Numbered from the stretch's first letter, positions 18,004 through 28,330 are shown. The stretch is DNA of 64,000 nt from Psychrobacter sp. UBA3480 (GCF_002377945.1 NZ_DFQV01000001.1:21547-85546), one strand, 5' to 3'. Numbers and translations: made by a program. Notes: generated by a model from the sequence alone, not told the origin.

Positions 18004-19086
18004 ATGACAACATCAGTTACCCATAATGCAGATATTGACGACGTGAATATTGAAAAATTTATTCCTTTGATTACTCCCGCCGAGCTAAAAGCCGAGCTGC
18101 CTCTGTCAGACGACGCGTATAACACCGTACTAAAAGGTCGTAATACTATTCAAGATATCTTGGATGGTAAAGACAAGCGTTTGTTTGTGGTCATTGGCCC
18201 TTGCTCTATTCACGATATCAAAGCCGCTCACGAATATGCCGATCGTTTAGCCGTATTGGCAAAAGAAATCGAAGACAGTGTATTTGTGGTCATGCGTGTT
18301 TATTTCGAAAAACCTCGTACGACGGTTGGCTGGAAAGGCATGATCAACGACCCTGACATGAATGACAGCTTTGATATAGAAAAAGGCTTGCGCACGGCTC
18401 GTAAATTGCTACTTGATTTGAATGAAAAAGGTCTACCTTGCGCGACCGAAGCACTTGATCCAAATACGCCGCAGTACATCCAGGATCTAATCAGCTGGTC
18501 AGCCATTGGTGCACGTACCACTGAGAGCCAAACGCATCGCGAAATGAGCTCTGGTTTATCATGCCCAGTTGGCTTTAAGAACGGTACTGATGGTGGTATG
18601 ACAGTTGCTGTAAATGCCATGCAAGCGGTTAAAGAAGGTCATAGTTTCTTAGGTCTATCGTCAGATGGTAAAGTCTCTATCATCAAATCTAAAGGTAATC
18701 CTTACGCGCACGTGGTACTTCGTGGTGGTAACGGTAAACCTAACTATGATGAAACTGCGGTAGCCCAAGTTGAAAATGAACTAGCAAAAGGCAAAACCAA
18801 TAGCAAGATTATGATTGACTCAAGTCATGCTAACTCAGGTAAAGACCCTTACCTACAACCGATGGTTATCAAAAACGTTGCCGAACAAATTCAAAATGGC
18901 AATAAATCGATTATCGGTATGATGATCGAGAGTCACTTAAAAGGCGGCAATCAAAAATTGACTGCTGATTTAAGCCAGCTTGAGTACGGCAAATCGATCA
19001 CCGATGGTTGCCTAGATTGGGATAGCACCGTCACAGCATTACGTGACTTACGTGATATGGTAAAAAAGGTGCTACCAAATCGCTAA
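18004..19086 (+). CDS. 3-deoxy-7-phosphoheptulonate (DAHP) synthase, class I
   Basis: First step of the shikimate pathway: phosphoenolpyruvate plus erythrose 4-phosphate to DAHP. Class I alpha (AroF/G/H-type) marks: FVVIGPCSIHD (about 60-70), MRVYFEKPRTTVGWKG, ATEALDPNTPQY, GARTTESQTHREMSSGLS, GFKNGTDG, VLRGG and MIDSSHANSGKDP. The terminal YGKSITDGCLDWD fits a feedback-regulated isoform, but I cannot say which amino acid inhibits it, so no symbol is given. Length 360 is normal. Monocistronic with its own terminator. Confidence 0.94.
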   Translation: MTTSVTHNADIDDVNIEKFIPLITPAELKAELPLSDDAYNTVLKGRNTIQDILDGKDKRLFVVIGPCSIHDIKAAHEYADRLAVLAKEIEDSVFVVMRVYFEKPRTTVGWKGMINDPDMNDSFDIEKGLRTARKLLLDLNEKGLPCATEALDPNTPQYIQDLISWSAIGARTTESQTHREMSSGLSCPVGFKNGTDGGMTVAVNAMQAVKEGHSFLGLSSDGKVSIIKSKGNPYAHVVLRGGNGKPNYDETAVAQVENELAKGKTNSKIMIDSSHANSGKDPYLQPMVIKNVAEQIQNGNKSIIGMMIESHLKGGNQKLTADLSQLEYGKSITDGCLDWDSTVTALRDLRDMVKKVLPNR

Positions 19087-19122
19087 TCGCTATCCGCGAT
19101 AATTTATCGTCGAGCAAGCAAT

Positions 19123-19162
19123 AAAAAGCCCCTTTCGTACTAATACGAAAGGGGCTTTTTAT
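19123..19162. terminator. Bidirectional terminator between DAHP synthase gene and pepN
   Basis: Perfect stem AAAAAGCCCCTTTCGTA paired with TACGAAAGGGGCTTTTT with a 4-base loop. Confidence 0.95.
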
Positions 19163-19320
19163 TTCTGAACGTTTTATAAGAAATACTGTATTTTAAAACT
19201 TGGTTAGCAATGACCATCAACGATACGTATCTAACTGATTGGTCAGAGCTAGCCTTATCTTGATATTAGTGCTTCTCTAAAATTGATACTGTATCTTAAC
19301 CAATATTGCACTGCTCTCAA

Positions 19321-21963
19321 TTAACTATTTGCAGCACCTAGTACACTCTCTAAGCTTTCGAGCACATGCTTAGATGAGACATTCTTTTGTAAATCTATCA
19401 GCTGCTCGTGCGCCATTTGACGACGAGGCTCAGCCAACGTATTCCAGCGGGCGAGTACTTGCAGTAAGCGTGAGGCTAACACAGGATTGGCATCATCTAA
19501 TTTTTGAATCACGCCTGTATACATCTCTAGACCTTCTGCCGTCCAGAGTACCGTCGGTTGTGAGCTAAAAGCACTGATAACTGAACGGACACGGTTAGGG
19601 GTATTCCAATCAAAGTCCGTATGCGTCAGTAGCGACTTAACCATATCAGGCGTCACATCGTCAGCGGCAGCTTGTACACTGAACCACAAATCGACAACCA
19701 GATCATTTGCTTGGAAACGATCATAGAAGTCTGCTAAGTACTTATCTGCATCTACCAGCTGATGATTGACCATGGCCTTCAATGCACCAAAGCGCTCAGT
19801 CATACAGCTCGCATTATCATACTGCTGCTGTGCCCAGTCTGCTGCATCATCCACATTGGCAGTCAATGCCATATCGAGTACGACATTACGCAGCGCACGA
19901 ATGCCTCGAGCTTCAGCGCTATCCTCATAAGACTGCATTGGCAAGTTATTGTACAGCTCAGCCCATTGATCTTTTAACTTATCAGCAACTTGCTTGTATA
20001 GCCCATCGCGCTGCTCTTTAACCAGCGCTGGATCGTAGTCTTTAGAAATAGCAGAAGCCAACTCTTGCGCTGATGGAATATCAAGCAACCGTGCCGCTAG
20101 CATCGCATCGTCAGCCGCTAAGACAGGCAACGTTTGCGCCAATGCTTCTAGGTATACATCAGGGCTGCTCTTCGTACCTTGTCCTTGCAGCAAAATACGA
20201 TTTACCAGCATTTGAGTAACTTGCCAGCGGTTAAATCCATTGGTTTCGTGCTTAAGCAAAAATGCTAAGTCTGCATCTTGGTAGTCATAGTTAAGCTGTA
20301 CTGGCGCACTAAAATCGCGCAGTAATGACACAACAGGCTCGCTCGCAACATTTTCAAAGACAAAGGTTTGCGTCGCCTCGTCAAGCAATAACATACGCTC
20401 AGCGACGATAGCGCCTGAGTCTTTATCAAACAATGCGGTTGCTACAGGTATCGGCAATGGTTTTGGTGCATCAAAGCCTTTGACATGGCGTGTTTGCTGA
20501 TTCAAAGTAATAGTCAGCGTCTGTGCTGCGCTATCATAGGTTTGAGAACCCGATACCACTGGCGTACCAGGCTGACGATACCAATCAATGAAATTCTCGA
20601 TTTTGTCATCAGTGATACTCAGCGCTGATAAAAAGTCCTCAACTGTTACCGCTTGTCCATCATAGCGACGGAAATACTCATCTGTTCCTTTGCGGAAATC
20701 ATCTGGCCCTAACGTATTGGCAATCATACGCACAATTTCAGCGCCTTTCTCATAGACAGTCGTTGTATAAAAATTATTAATCTCAACGAAGCTCTCAGGA
20801 CGTACTGGGTGCGCTAATGGACCTGCATCTTCGCTGAATTGATGGGCACGCAAGGTCGCTACGTCATCAATACGCTGTACCGCGCTTGACTGTTGGTCTG
20901 CTGAGAATGACTGATCACGGTAAACGGTAAAGCCTTCTTTCAAACACAGCTGGAACCAATCACGGCAAGTAATACGATTGCCTGTCCAATTATGAAAATA
21001 CTCATGAGCGATAATGGCTTTTACGCTAAAACTACGAGCATCGGTGGTCGTCTCAGGGCTAGATAACACACAAGCGGTGTTAAAAATATTCAAACCTTTA
21101 TTTTCCATTGCACCCATATTGAATTGGCTGACCGCCACAATCATATAGCGATCTAGATCGTAGGCTCGCCCGTAATTGACCTCATCCCATTTCATCGCAT
21201 CTTTTAGGGCTTGCATACCGACATCACATTTATCGATATCAGCAGACTTGGCATACAACTCAAGCAATACTTCTCGACCTTCGCTAGTCGTATAAGAATC
21301 TGTCAATACATCTAAATCGGCTACCACACAGGCAAATAGATAGCTTGGCTTATTGGTTGGATCGTGCCAGATGGCATAATGGCGGTCTGGTGCATCGGCC
21401 ACTTCGCCTGCTTCGACTAAGTTACCATTGGCCAACAACGTCGGATAGCGCTTATCTGCTTCAAGTCGCGTGGTAAATATCGCCAACACATCAGGGCGAT
21501 CAGGATAAAAAGTAATCTTACGGAAACCTTCTGGCTCGCACTGAGTCACAAACATCGTGTCGTCGCCACTGCCCGCCATATATAAACCTTCAAGCGCCGT
21601 ATTGGTCTGTGGGCAGATACGCACCTGAATATCTAAAGTAGCTCGCTCAGGGGCATTATAAATCGTCAGCTTACCTGTTTCCTGCTGATAATCCTCAGTG
21701 GTCAGTGCCTTACCGTTCATCGTAATCGTTAGCAACTCTAACGACTCACCAAATAAGACAATATCCCCTGCCGTTTGACGTACCATCTCAAGCGTACTGT
21801 CTACCTGCGCGTAGTCTCCAAACAGTTTGATATCTAAATGTACCGTATCGACATCAAAACTTGGTTTGGTATAGTCTTTTAAGTTAATCTTACTTGGCGC
21901 ATGGGGCGGCACATCTGGCATTTCAGGATTGATGATTTGTGCATCAGTTTCAGCAGTAGACAT
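19321..21963 (-). CDS. pepN: Aminopeptidase N (M1 family)
   Basis: Zinc aminopeptidase of broad specificity in cytoplasmic peptide turnover. GAMEN near 284 binds the peptide N-terminus; zinc motif HEYFHNWTGN near 317-326 with KEGFTVYRDQ supplying the third ligand; TTVYEKGAEIVRM holds the catalytic Tyr region. 880 residues matches E. coli PepN (870). Start ATG 21963 follows AGGACACC. The 35-residue N-terminal stretch before the domain is Pro- and Asp-rich. Confidence 0.97.
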   Translation of the reverse strand: MSTAETDAQIINPEMPDVPPHAPSKINLKDYTKPSFDVDTVHLDIKLFGDYAQVDSTLEMVRQTAGDIVLFGESLELLTITMNGKALTTEDYQQETGKLTIYNAPERATLDIQVRICPQTNTALEGLYMAGSGDDTMFVTQCEPEGFRKITFYPDRPDVLAIFTTRLEADKRYPTLLANGNLVEAGEVADAPDRHYAIWHDPTNKPSYLFACVVADLDVLTDSYTTSEGREVLLELYAKSADIDKCDVGMQALKDAMKWDEVNYGRAYDLDRYMIVAVSQFNMGAMENKGLNIFNTACVLSSPETTTDARSFSVKAIIAHEYFHNWTGNRITCRDWFQLCLKEGFTVYRDQSFSADQQSSAVQRIDDVATLRAHQFSEDAGPLAHPVRPESFVEINNFYTTTVYEKGAEIVRMIANTLGPDDFRKGTDEYFRRYDGQAVTVEDFLSALSITDDKIENFIDWYRQPGTPVVSGSQTYDSAAQTLTITLNQQTRHVKGFDAPKPLPIPVATALFDKDSGAIVAERMLLLDEATQTFVFENVASEPVVSLLRDFSAPVQLNYDYQDADLAFLLKHETNGFNRWQVTQMLVNRILLQGQGTKSSPDVYLEALAQTLPVLAADDAMLAARLLDIPSAQELASAISKDYDPALVKEQRDGLYKQVADKLKDQWAELYNNLPMQSYEDSAEARGIRALRNVVLDMALTANVDDAADWAQQQYDNASCMTERFGALKAMVNHQLVDADKYLADFYDRFQANDLVVDLWFSVQAAADDVTPDMVKSLLTHTDFDWNTPNRVRSVISAFSSQPTVLWTAEGLEMYTGVIQKLDDANPVLASRLLQVLARWNTLAEPRRQMAHEQLIDLQKNVSSKHVLESLESVLGAANS

Positions 21964-22341
21964 ATGGTGTCCTATTATTATCAGTGATTTGGTTATAAGT
22001 TATTTTTACTGGGAATGAGTAATATCATTTCGCTATTTACAGAAGACTCTAGTGCAAATAAAGACTTTGCCTTCAGGCTAACTACACCAGCTAAGCACTT
22101 AGTAAACTAAGCACATAGACAAAGCTTTGCAATGATTAAGCTAATTTTTATTACTAAATTGGTTTTCTTGTTAAGCTTATAGCTAGATTGACCTAAATCG
22201 CCAAATTTCAAGTATGTAAAGTAAGATATCGTCGGTTCAAGATGATTTAAATATGAAACATACGTTATCAATTGGATAATGTTGTTGAAAATGATTTAAT
22301 AGTCGTACTGATGACCAATCATTTAACTAACGGCTTATTAT
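21964..22341. other. Intergenic region upstream of pepN and the DUF6231-like gene
   Basis: 378 AT-rich bases between divergent genes; promoters expected. I see no operator, RNA gene or repeat with confidence. Confidence 0.45.
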
Positions 22342-22950
22342 ATGACAAAAAATACGGTGAAACGCGCAGACATTACCCTACCTTTACTTATAGAGTATGT
22401 TGACGCGCTACTACCTTCATTGACGACTCAGACAGAACTGTCACCTGAGCATAGCAAAGATAATAGTGAAGCATTATGGGTAATACATAACCATGCGGAT
22501 TTATTAGCACTACAAGCACAACTTGACGATACTACATCTACTAATGAGAACACTGAATCGAAGCTGAACGCACGACACTTATCAACGTTATCAGATCTTG
22601 CTAAACAGCATGTACCTGATCGTTATGAGCTTGCTTGCTTTTGGCTACCCACCTTGTCAGAAGAGCTAACTCAGCATTATGTACCGCTACTCATGCGCTA
22701 CCGTGACCTGTATGCCGCGCACTTGCTTATTGCATTGGACAGCTCGATAGACCTAAAACCTTACGGCTTTACGCCATTTGATATATTGAATGAGCCATCT
22801 CTAAATATTGATGACATTCAATCTATTAACTCATCAACCGTTACTGCGACGCTTTGGCAATTTAATCTATATGACTACAAACAACTGCCGAATTGGCTCA
22901 ATGCTGATTACTGGGCTAACCCTGAAAACTGGGGCAAGCACCGCTGGTAA
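22342..22950 (+). CDS. DUF6231-like protein, unknown function
   Basis: A 202-residue soluble protein with no signal peptide or membrane helix. It ends LPNWLNADYWANPENWGKHRW, a Trp/Asn-rich tail that I associate with the DUF6231 family of Pseudomonas and Acinetobacter. A polar low-complexity segment (about 60-80) interrupts the N-terminal half. ACFWLPTLSEELTQHYVPLLMRYRDLYAAHLLIALD looks like a Rossmann-like or methyltransferase-derived core without an obvious binding motif. No function can be assigned. Lies 141 bases upstream of pal. Confidence 0.6.
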   Translation: MTKNTVKRADITLPLLIEYVDALLPSLTTQTELSPEHSKDNSEALWVIHNHADLLALQAQLDDTTSTNENTESKLNARHLSTLSDLAKQHVPDRYELACFWLPTLSEELTQHYVPLLMRYRDLYAAHLLIALDSSIDLKPYGFTPFDILNEPSLNIDDIQSINSSTVTATLWQFNLYDYKQLPNWLNADYWANPENWGKHRW

Positions 22951-23091
22951 TATACTCAATTTTATCTATCGTAATTTACAGTAAAAATACTTACATAAAT
23001 TAACATTTAGTATATTATAGATAGAGATTGCCTAAGTTTTATCGGAAGCAGTTTAAAAAAACAAATTTAATTAAAATTTTAGGAGCTCGTC

Positions 23092-23610
23092 ATGTCAATC
23101 AGTTTTTCTAAGATCGCTGTTCTTGCTTTATTATCAAGCGCTGTTGCACTGACCACTGGTTGTGCTACCAAGCGCACTACTTCAGAAGTTGTGGTTGCCC
23201 CGCTAGGTATCCCAGGTGGACAAGTTGGCTATAATGGTGCGGTTATCGTTGATAACTCAAACGCTGTCATCACGGGCGCTGAGAATATTCAAGCAGTGGT
23301 CTACTTTGCCTTTGATAGCAGCGAAATTACTGCTCAATCAGCGAGCGTCCTTAACCAACACGTAAGCCTGCTAAATTCAAACCCAGCAGCGACTGTCGTT
23401 ATCGCAGGTCACACTGATGAGCGCGGTAGCCGTGAATACAACATGGCACTAGGTGAGCGACGCGCACAAGCTGCCCGTAACTACCTTGCTGCTCAAGGTG
23501 TCACTGCAAACAACATCCGTGTCATTAGCTATGGCGAAGAGCGCCCTGCAGCAGCTGGCAACACTGAAGACGCGTATGCACAAAACCGTCGTGCTGAGCT
23601 GTCTTACTAA
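23092..23610 (+). CDS. pal: Peptidoglycan-associated lipoprotein Pal
   Basis: Outer-membrane lipoprotein that binds peptidoglycan through an OmpA-like domain and works with Tol proteins in outer-membrane constriction. Lipobox LTTGC with Cys24; OmpA-like domain from about 70 to the end, with VYFAFDSSEI, AGHTDERGSREYNMALGERRA, YGEERPAA and NRRAEL, the diaminopimelate-binding residues included. Start preceded by AGGAGCTCGTC. Standing alone without tolB or ybgF beside it is unusual but seen in some lineages. Confidence 0.93.
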   Translation: MSISFSKIAVLALLSSAVALTTGCATKRTTSEVVVAPLGIPGGQVGYNGAVIVDNSNAVITGAENIQAVVYFAFDSSEITAQSASVLNQHVSLLNSNPAATVVIAGHTDERGSREYNMALGERRAQAARNYLAAQGVTANNIRVISYGEERPAAAGNTEDAYAQNRRAELSY

Positions 23611-23650
23611 ATTGTGATTTAGCGTTATTTATAGCGTTCGATAGTTTAAT

Positions 23651-23685
23651 AAAAGCCCAGCAAGAGTATATTGCTGGGCTTTTTG
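23651..23685 (+). terminator. Rho-independent terminator after pal
   Basis: Stem AAAAGCCCAGCAA paired with TTGCTGGGCTTTTT, small loop, T run. Confidence 0.95.
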
Positions 23686-23812
23686 GATTTTTAGTAGGTT
23701 AATTAGATATAAACTATTTAAATATAGCTTTTGTATGACTATCTATGTATCAAATACATAGCGTTCAGACTTACTCAATTCTATGATAATCGTTTTTGAT
23801 GACTATTAATAT

Positions 23813-24628
23813 ATGCCGAATTCTAACCTTACCCAAATACAGTACACTCAACTCGACACCACGACATGGTGTGTGACTGCTCAAGTGAGTGAGTCAGTAA
23901 GTCATTCAGTCACTGGAAGCTTGTGGAAAAAGTCATTATGGTTATCATCATGCAATACGTCGTGTAAAGACATCACTAAGTTCAATAGCCTAAATTGGTA
24001 CTATCAGGTGGCGACAGCAGCACCTAGACACTTAGTACCTGCTCTAGCACGTAAACAGCGTCAGCAGCAGCGGCAAGGCGTCAGGCAACTATTGCAAGAG
24101 CTGCTCAAAAAATTAGAAATAGATGACACCTTGGATGAGTCAAGCTTTCCCTATCGGCTCATCAACAGTCAGTATTACGTATGCTTTAGCCATACAGGAG
24201 CTAGTAGTTCAAAGCAAACTACAGAATCGAATCAGACAAATTTTACACATTTACACAGCAAAATAGCTGTCGTTATCAGTCGCCAGCGTCCTGCTGGTAT
24301 CGATATAGAGACCCATAATATTGCATGGCATGTAGTCAAACGTTTCTATTCAAAGAGCGAGTTAGCTATTTTACAGGAGCTATCTACAGATCAGCGAGAA
24401 CGCACTGCCAAACTGTTATGGCAAATAAAAGAAAGCTTTATCAAAGTCAACCAATATACATTAGCTCAAGGTCTGGGTATGGATTACTCTCACCTTATTC
24501 CTAGCTTGATTGAAAATAAAAAAGAGGTTAACTCTGCTTCTATACTCAGTGATAGTAAGGATGCGGACTACCAATCTGTTTATCGTATTGCCACGTTACG
24601 ATCTCAGCAAACTGTCATCATTTTTTGA
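23813..24628 (+). CDS. 4'-phosphopantetheinyl transferase superfamily protein
   Basis: Transfers phosphopantetheine from CoA to a carrier protein (Sfp/EntD/AcpT-type). Magnesium and CoA motifs: SHTG at 126-129, GIDIE at 162-166 and LLWQIKESFIK at about 201-211. At 271 residues it is in the Sfp range but with two inserted polar loops (about 130-148 and 222-245). Carrier target is unknown; no NRPS or PKS genes are in the window, so fatty-acid ACP or a remote siderophore pathway are both possible. Confidence 0.88.
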   Translation: MPNSNLTQIQYTQLDTTTWCVTAQVSESVSHSVTGSLWKKSLWLSSCNTSCKDITKFNSLNWYYQVATAAPRHLVPALARKQRQQQRQGVRQLLQELLKKLEIDDTLDESSFPYRLINSQYYVCFSHTGASSSKQTTESNQTNFTHLHSKIAVVISRQRPAGIDIETHNIAWHVVKRFYSKSELAILQELSTDQRERTAKLLWQIKESFIKVNQYTLAQGLGMDYSHLIPSLIENKKEVNSASILSDSKDADYQSVYRIATLRSQQTVIIF

Positions 24629-24695
24629 GCAGAGTTTTCTAAGTAAAGTTCAAATCTGACTTTTAGCATATCTTTCAATACTCTATTTTAAGCAT

Positions 24696-24728
24696 AAAAA
24701 AACGACCCTAAAAAGGATCGTTTTTTTG
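24696..24728. terminator. Bidirectional terminator between PPTase and beta-barrel protein genes
   Basis: AAAAAAACGA-CC paired with GG-TCGTTTTTTT, one mismatch, 6-base loop; A and T runs at both ends. Confidence 0.85.
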
Positions 24729-24764
24729 TTTTCTACTAATGACAGTATTTAAACTGTGATTAGA

Positions 24765-25643
24765 CTAGAAACGGTAAGTTGCGCCAACTTTAACGATTGG
24801 CAACCACTCTAACCAATCTTTATCTTCTAGCTCTTGCTCAGCAAGTTTAGCAACTTGACCCGCATTAAGACCAGAAGGTATATCAGTAACACCGTTAGAA
24901 ACTCTCACAACATTTTCTGGGTCAGTTGCATTTACAGTAGCATTAGTTTTACCCATGTAAGCTGCGCCAATTTCACCAAATAGACCGAAGTTGTTTGTGA
25001 TGTTCGGACGGAAACCGATAGTAGCGTAAGGAGCTAGCTTGTTACGATGCTCCATAGTACCTTGTAAAGTACCTACATCATCTGCGTTGTATGACACATC
25101 ATTAATTTTGTAAGTACCGCCTTTAGAGTTAGCAGTTACATCAAAATCGTTGTCTGGAACGATGATACCAGCACCAACTGTGAACCAGTTACCAGTAGGA
25201 CGTAATTGTACACCTAGGTATGGGTTACTAAAGTCAGCATCTACATCATAGTTTACGTCGTCTGCATCGAAATCACCGCCGAAAAGGTCAGCTACATCGC
25301 CACCTGCCCAACCAGCTTGTAGTTCAGTTTTCTCATTCATTGACCAACCGATGTTCGCACCATAACCTAGAGTACCAACTTCAGCGCTAACTGATGCTGG
25401 GTTTACTACTTTATTAAAGAAACCTTTAGTGCCACCAACAACAGCGCCAGTAGTGTTGCTTACTACACCAGCGTCAGCATTGTATGCATAAGAAGCAGGT
25501 TCTGCTTGATAAGCAACTGCAACTGGCTCAGCTTCATATGCGACTGCAGCATTGTTATCAACAACGATAACTGGCTCAGCAGCTAATGCAGCAGTTGATG
25601 CTAGAACAGCAGCAGAGATTGCCGTCAATTTAATAAATTTCAT
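24765..25643 (-). CDS. Outer-membrane beta-barrel (porin-like) protein
   Basis: Exported protein of 292 residues from ATG 25643, chosen because AGGAG lies nine bases before it; the frame is open 12 codons further up without a start signal. Signal peptide ends ALAAEP. A repeat-like Ala/Val/Tyr-rich segment (YEAEPVAVAYQAEPASYAYN) follows, then an amphipathic barrel with alternating strands and a terminal VGATYRF, the C-terminal Phe recognised by the Bam machinery. No specific channel substrate can be named. Confidence 0.82.
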   Translation of the reverse strand: MKFIKLTAISAAVLASTAALAAEPVIVVDNNAAVAYEAEPVAVAYQAEPASYAYNADAGVVSNTTGAVVGGTKGFFNKVVNPASVSAEVGTLGYGANIGWSMNEKTELQAGWAGGDVADLFGGDFDADDVNYDVDADFSNPYLGVQLRPTGNWFTVGAGIIVPDNDFDVTANSKGGTYKINDVSYNADDVGTLQGTMEHRNKLAPYATIGFRPNITNNFGLFGEIGAAYMGKTNATVNATDPENVVRVSNGVTDIPSGLNAGQVAKLAEQELEDKDWLEWLPIVKVGATYRF

Positions 25644-26236
25644 AATTATTCTCCTAAAGTGTGAAATAAACCCGCCCATAAAAAACGATGATTGTGCTTT
25701 TGTTAAACCATCATTTTGTTGAGGTGATTAAAACAATTCTGACTTGAAAAGTCACCCCTACTGATGCTGTTTTTATTTGCCATTATGTAAAGATTGCATA
25801 GGTACTGTAATAATTGCTACACCAATCTGTAAAAATTCGCTTTTATGTTACATAACGTCCTTAAAGTAACCAAACAGCGTAAACATGAGACTTCGCTTGC
25901 TTAATGTTTATGTAAGGGTATTGCAAAACATGTCCACATAGTTATCTAGAACGCACTTTGAATCAATGACAATTATATGGCTCAACCTTACAGAATAGTG
26001 TGCCTTGTGAGTTGACGTATCTATTGTTACGTATATAGGCAAATCTACGCCAACAAATAAAACGATATAAATGATCTCATATAACGCGACTAACGCTTGC
26101 CTCAAGCGAATATTATGCTAAATTAGTTGTTATAATAGATTTGTTATAGAACGTTAGTAATGTCACTATTTGTCTTATTTATGAAAACCTTGTGATGCTG
26201 CCTGCTCTATTTCTTTACTCCTAACGAGCCATATAT
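25644..26236. other. 593-base intergenic region, no gene seen
   Basis: AT-rich region between the divergent barrel-protein gene and the IclR gene. A TATAAT lies at 26131-26136 and near-direct copies of GTTATA flank it (GTTATAATAGAT, TTGTTATAGAAC), a possible promoter with operator for the IclR gene. A 65-codon minus-strand frame at 25908-26105 has no ribosome site and is not called. A small RNA cannot be excluded. Confidence 0.45.
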
Positions 26237-26995
26237 ATGCCTAAAGTATCGTCGATTACCCGTGTACTAGAAATCATCGAAGCAGTGTCCTATGCTTCAA
26301 AACCGCTTTCTCCACTTGAGCTCTCACAAGAGCTAGATATCCCTAAACCGACCATTCATAGATTGATTCAAAATTTGGTTGATGATGGTTTTTTGACTGT
26401 TGATATTGGTGGCGGTATTATCCCTGGTAAGCGCGTACGCAATTTGAGCGTTGAGCTCTGGCAGCAACGGTTATTTTTTAACGAACGGCAGATGATTTTG
26501 CAAAAGCTGGTTGACGAGCTAAAAGAAACTTGCGGCATTGGTATTCCTTATCATATGAATATGATCTATACCAATCGTGCTCAGACGACCTTGCCACTAC
26601 AGATTTATCTTCCTGTCGGAGCAAAATCACCCATGTGGTGTACAGCGACTGGTAAGCTATATCTGAGCCAACTATCTACAACTAGCCGTATGAAAATACT
26701 ACAAGGGTTACCATTAGATAAGTTTACTAAGAATACGATTACTGATATCGATGCATTAAATGCCGAGCTTGATCGCATTGCTGATACTGGTATCGGCATC
26801 GATAATGAGGAGTTTATCTCTGAGATGGTGGCAGTGGCTGTACCTATCTTGGATAAAAAGCAACGCTATCTGGCTTCTCTCTATCTGCATGCGCCAACCA
26901 TACGCGTCTCATTAGATGATTTGCTGACGCACGTTCCAAGACTGCAAGAAGCAGCACAAGACGTTCAGACGCTCGTATATGATCTGCAAAGCTAA
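26237..26995 (+). CDS. IclR family transcriptional regulator
   Basis: 252 residues: winged helix-turn-helix at about 5-65 (ITRVLEIIEAVS, LSPLELSQELDIPKPTIHRLIQNL) and an effector-binding domain with MWCTATGKLYLSQL and GIGIDNEEFISEMVAVAVPI. Converges on the valine catabolic cluster, whose last gene mmsB ends 221 bases past its stop, making regulation of that cluster the simplest guess, although the gene is not beside the cluster promoters. No further evidence for the ligand. Confidence 0.9.
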   Translation: MPKVSSITRVLEIIEAVSYASKPLSPLELSQELDIPKPTIHRLIQNLVDDGFLTVDIGGGIIPGKRVRNLSVELWQQRLFFNERQMILQKLVDELKETCGIGIPYHMNMIYTNRAQTTLPLQIYLPVGAKSPMWCTATGKLYLSQLSTTSRMKILQGLPLDKFTKNTITDIDALNAELDRIADTGIGIDNEEFISEMVAVAVPILDKKQRYLASLYLHAPTIRVSLDDLLTHVPRLQEAAQDVQTLVYDLQS

Positions 26996-27012
26996 TACTA
27001 TCTATTAGCCAT

Positions 27013-27058
27013 AAAAAAAAGTCTACGCTATGATTTTAGCGTAGACCTGTTTCTTTTT
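27013..27058. terminator. Terminator after the IclR gene
   Basis: Perfect 10-bp stem GTCTACGCTA / TAGCGTAGAC with A8 before and T-rich tail after. Confidence 0.9.
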
Positions 27059-27216
27059 AGCAAATGCATTCTCTTAATTAATGCCACCTACTAATGATAC
27101 GAAAAATTCTTAATATTAGTATCTTTAAGAATTGGTATTCCTAAAAATTGGTATGTCTAAGAAGGTTACATTCAAAAGAGACATAGTTAAGAGAGTCACG
27201 CTTAAGACAATCATGC

Positions 27217-28161
27217 TTAAGACAATAATGAGACATCATGACGTCCGATAATACTAGAAAAGTCTTTATCACCATTCTCTACAGTATGTGAGGCATATAA
27301 CTCTGTTGCTTTAGCACCCATTGGCGTTTCTACTTCAGTGTCTTGAGCAGTTTGCATCGCAAGGTTTAAATCTTTTTGCATCAATTTGCTCATAAAGCCG
27401 CCTTGATAGCCATTGCTAGAGGGCACATTTTCCATGACTTGTGGATAAGGATTATAAACTTCTAATGTCCAGTTACGCCCTGAGCTCTGCAGCATGATAT
27501 CTGATAGCACTTTGGGATCTAGACCGTTCTTGACTCCTAGATTAATCGCTTCTGCCGTGCCCGCCATCAAGATACCTAACAGCATATTGTTGCAAATTTT
27601 TGCGACTTGACCTGCGCCATGGTCGCCTGCATGAAAGATATTTTTCCCCATTACAGCAAGTATTGGCTCAGCCTTAGCAAAAGCAGCAGCATCGCCACCA
27701 ACGATAAAGGTCAAACTACCAGCAACTGCCCCGCCTGTACCACCAGAGACTGGTGCATCCAAGAAGTCGATGCCAAGCTTACTTGCCGCCTCTGCTACTG
27801 TCCTTGCATCAGCCGCCGCAATCGTACTACTGTCAATCACAAGCGTGCCTTTTGGTAACTCTGCGAGCAATCCATCAGAGCCACTATCGCCTAAATATAC
27901 AGAATGTACATGCTGACCTGCAGGTAACATACTAATCACGACTTGAGCATTACTTGCAGCGTCTTTAGGACTTTCTGCAACACTAGCCCCTGCTTGCTTC
28001 AAGCGCTTAGTAGCTGTCTCAGACAAATCAAAAACAGATAGCTCGTAACCTGCCTTTAATAAGTTCTCTGCCATTGGCGCACCCATATTCCCAAGCCCAA
28101 TAAAGGCAATATTTGGTTTAGAGTTATTATTATCCATCGTACTTGTATCCTTTGTACCCAT
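27217..28161 (-). CDS. mmsB: 3-hydroxyisobutyrate dehydrogenase MmsB
   Basis: NAD-dependent oxidation of 3-hydroxyisobutyrate to methylmalonate semialdehyde in valine breakdown. Motifs: IGLGNMGAPMAENLL (about 21-35), DAPVSGGTGGAVAGSLTFIVGG (substrate loop, shortened here to DAPVSGGTGGA), catalytic Lys region GAGQVAKICNNMLLG and KDLNLAM. Start ATG 28161 (MGTKDTS) follows AAGGAG; the frame is open 11 codons further without a start signal. 314 residues. Last gene of the valine cluster. Confidence 0.92.
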   Translation of the reverse strand: MGTKDTSTMDNNNSKPNIAFIGLGNMGAPMAENLLKAGYELSVFDLSETATKRLKQAGASVAESPKDAASNAQVVISMLPAGQHVHSVYLGDSGSDGLLAELPKGTLVIDSSTIAAADARTVAEAASKLGIDFLDAPVSGGTGGAVAGSLTFIVGGDAAAFAKAEPILAVMGKNIFHAGDHGAGQVAKICNNMLLGILMAGTAEAINLGVKNGLDPKVLSDIMLQSSGRNWTLEVYNPYPQVMENVPSSNGYQGGFMSKLMQKDLNLAMQTAQDTEVETPMGAKATELYASHTVENGDKDFSSIIGRHDVSLLS

Positions 28162-28330
28162 CTCATCACTCCTTGATGATTTATGATGTAGCAATAGCTA
28201 CATACTATTTAACAGTATTTATTAGTGAATATTGCTTATTAATGAATGCTGCTATCTTATGTCTTAGCATCATTCTTCAAAGCGTTATAAAGTCGCTGAC
28301 TGTTTTACGTTATAAATTTCTTTTAGGCAG

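Noticed and set aside
23778..23800. Fur-box-like sequence before the phosphopantetheinyl transferase gene
   Set aside because: Best alignment gives only about 12 of 19 matches, which AT-rich DNA reaches by chance.
25908..26105. Possible 65-aa minus-strand gene in the large gap before the IclR gene
   Set aside because: No ribosome site, no terminator and no protein features; judged chance.
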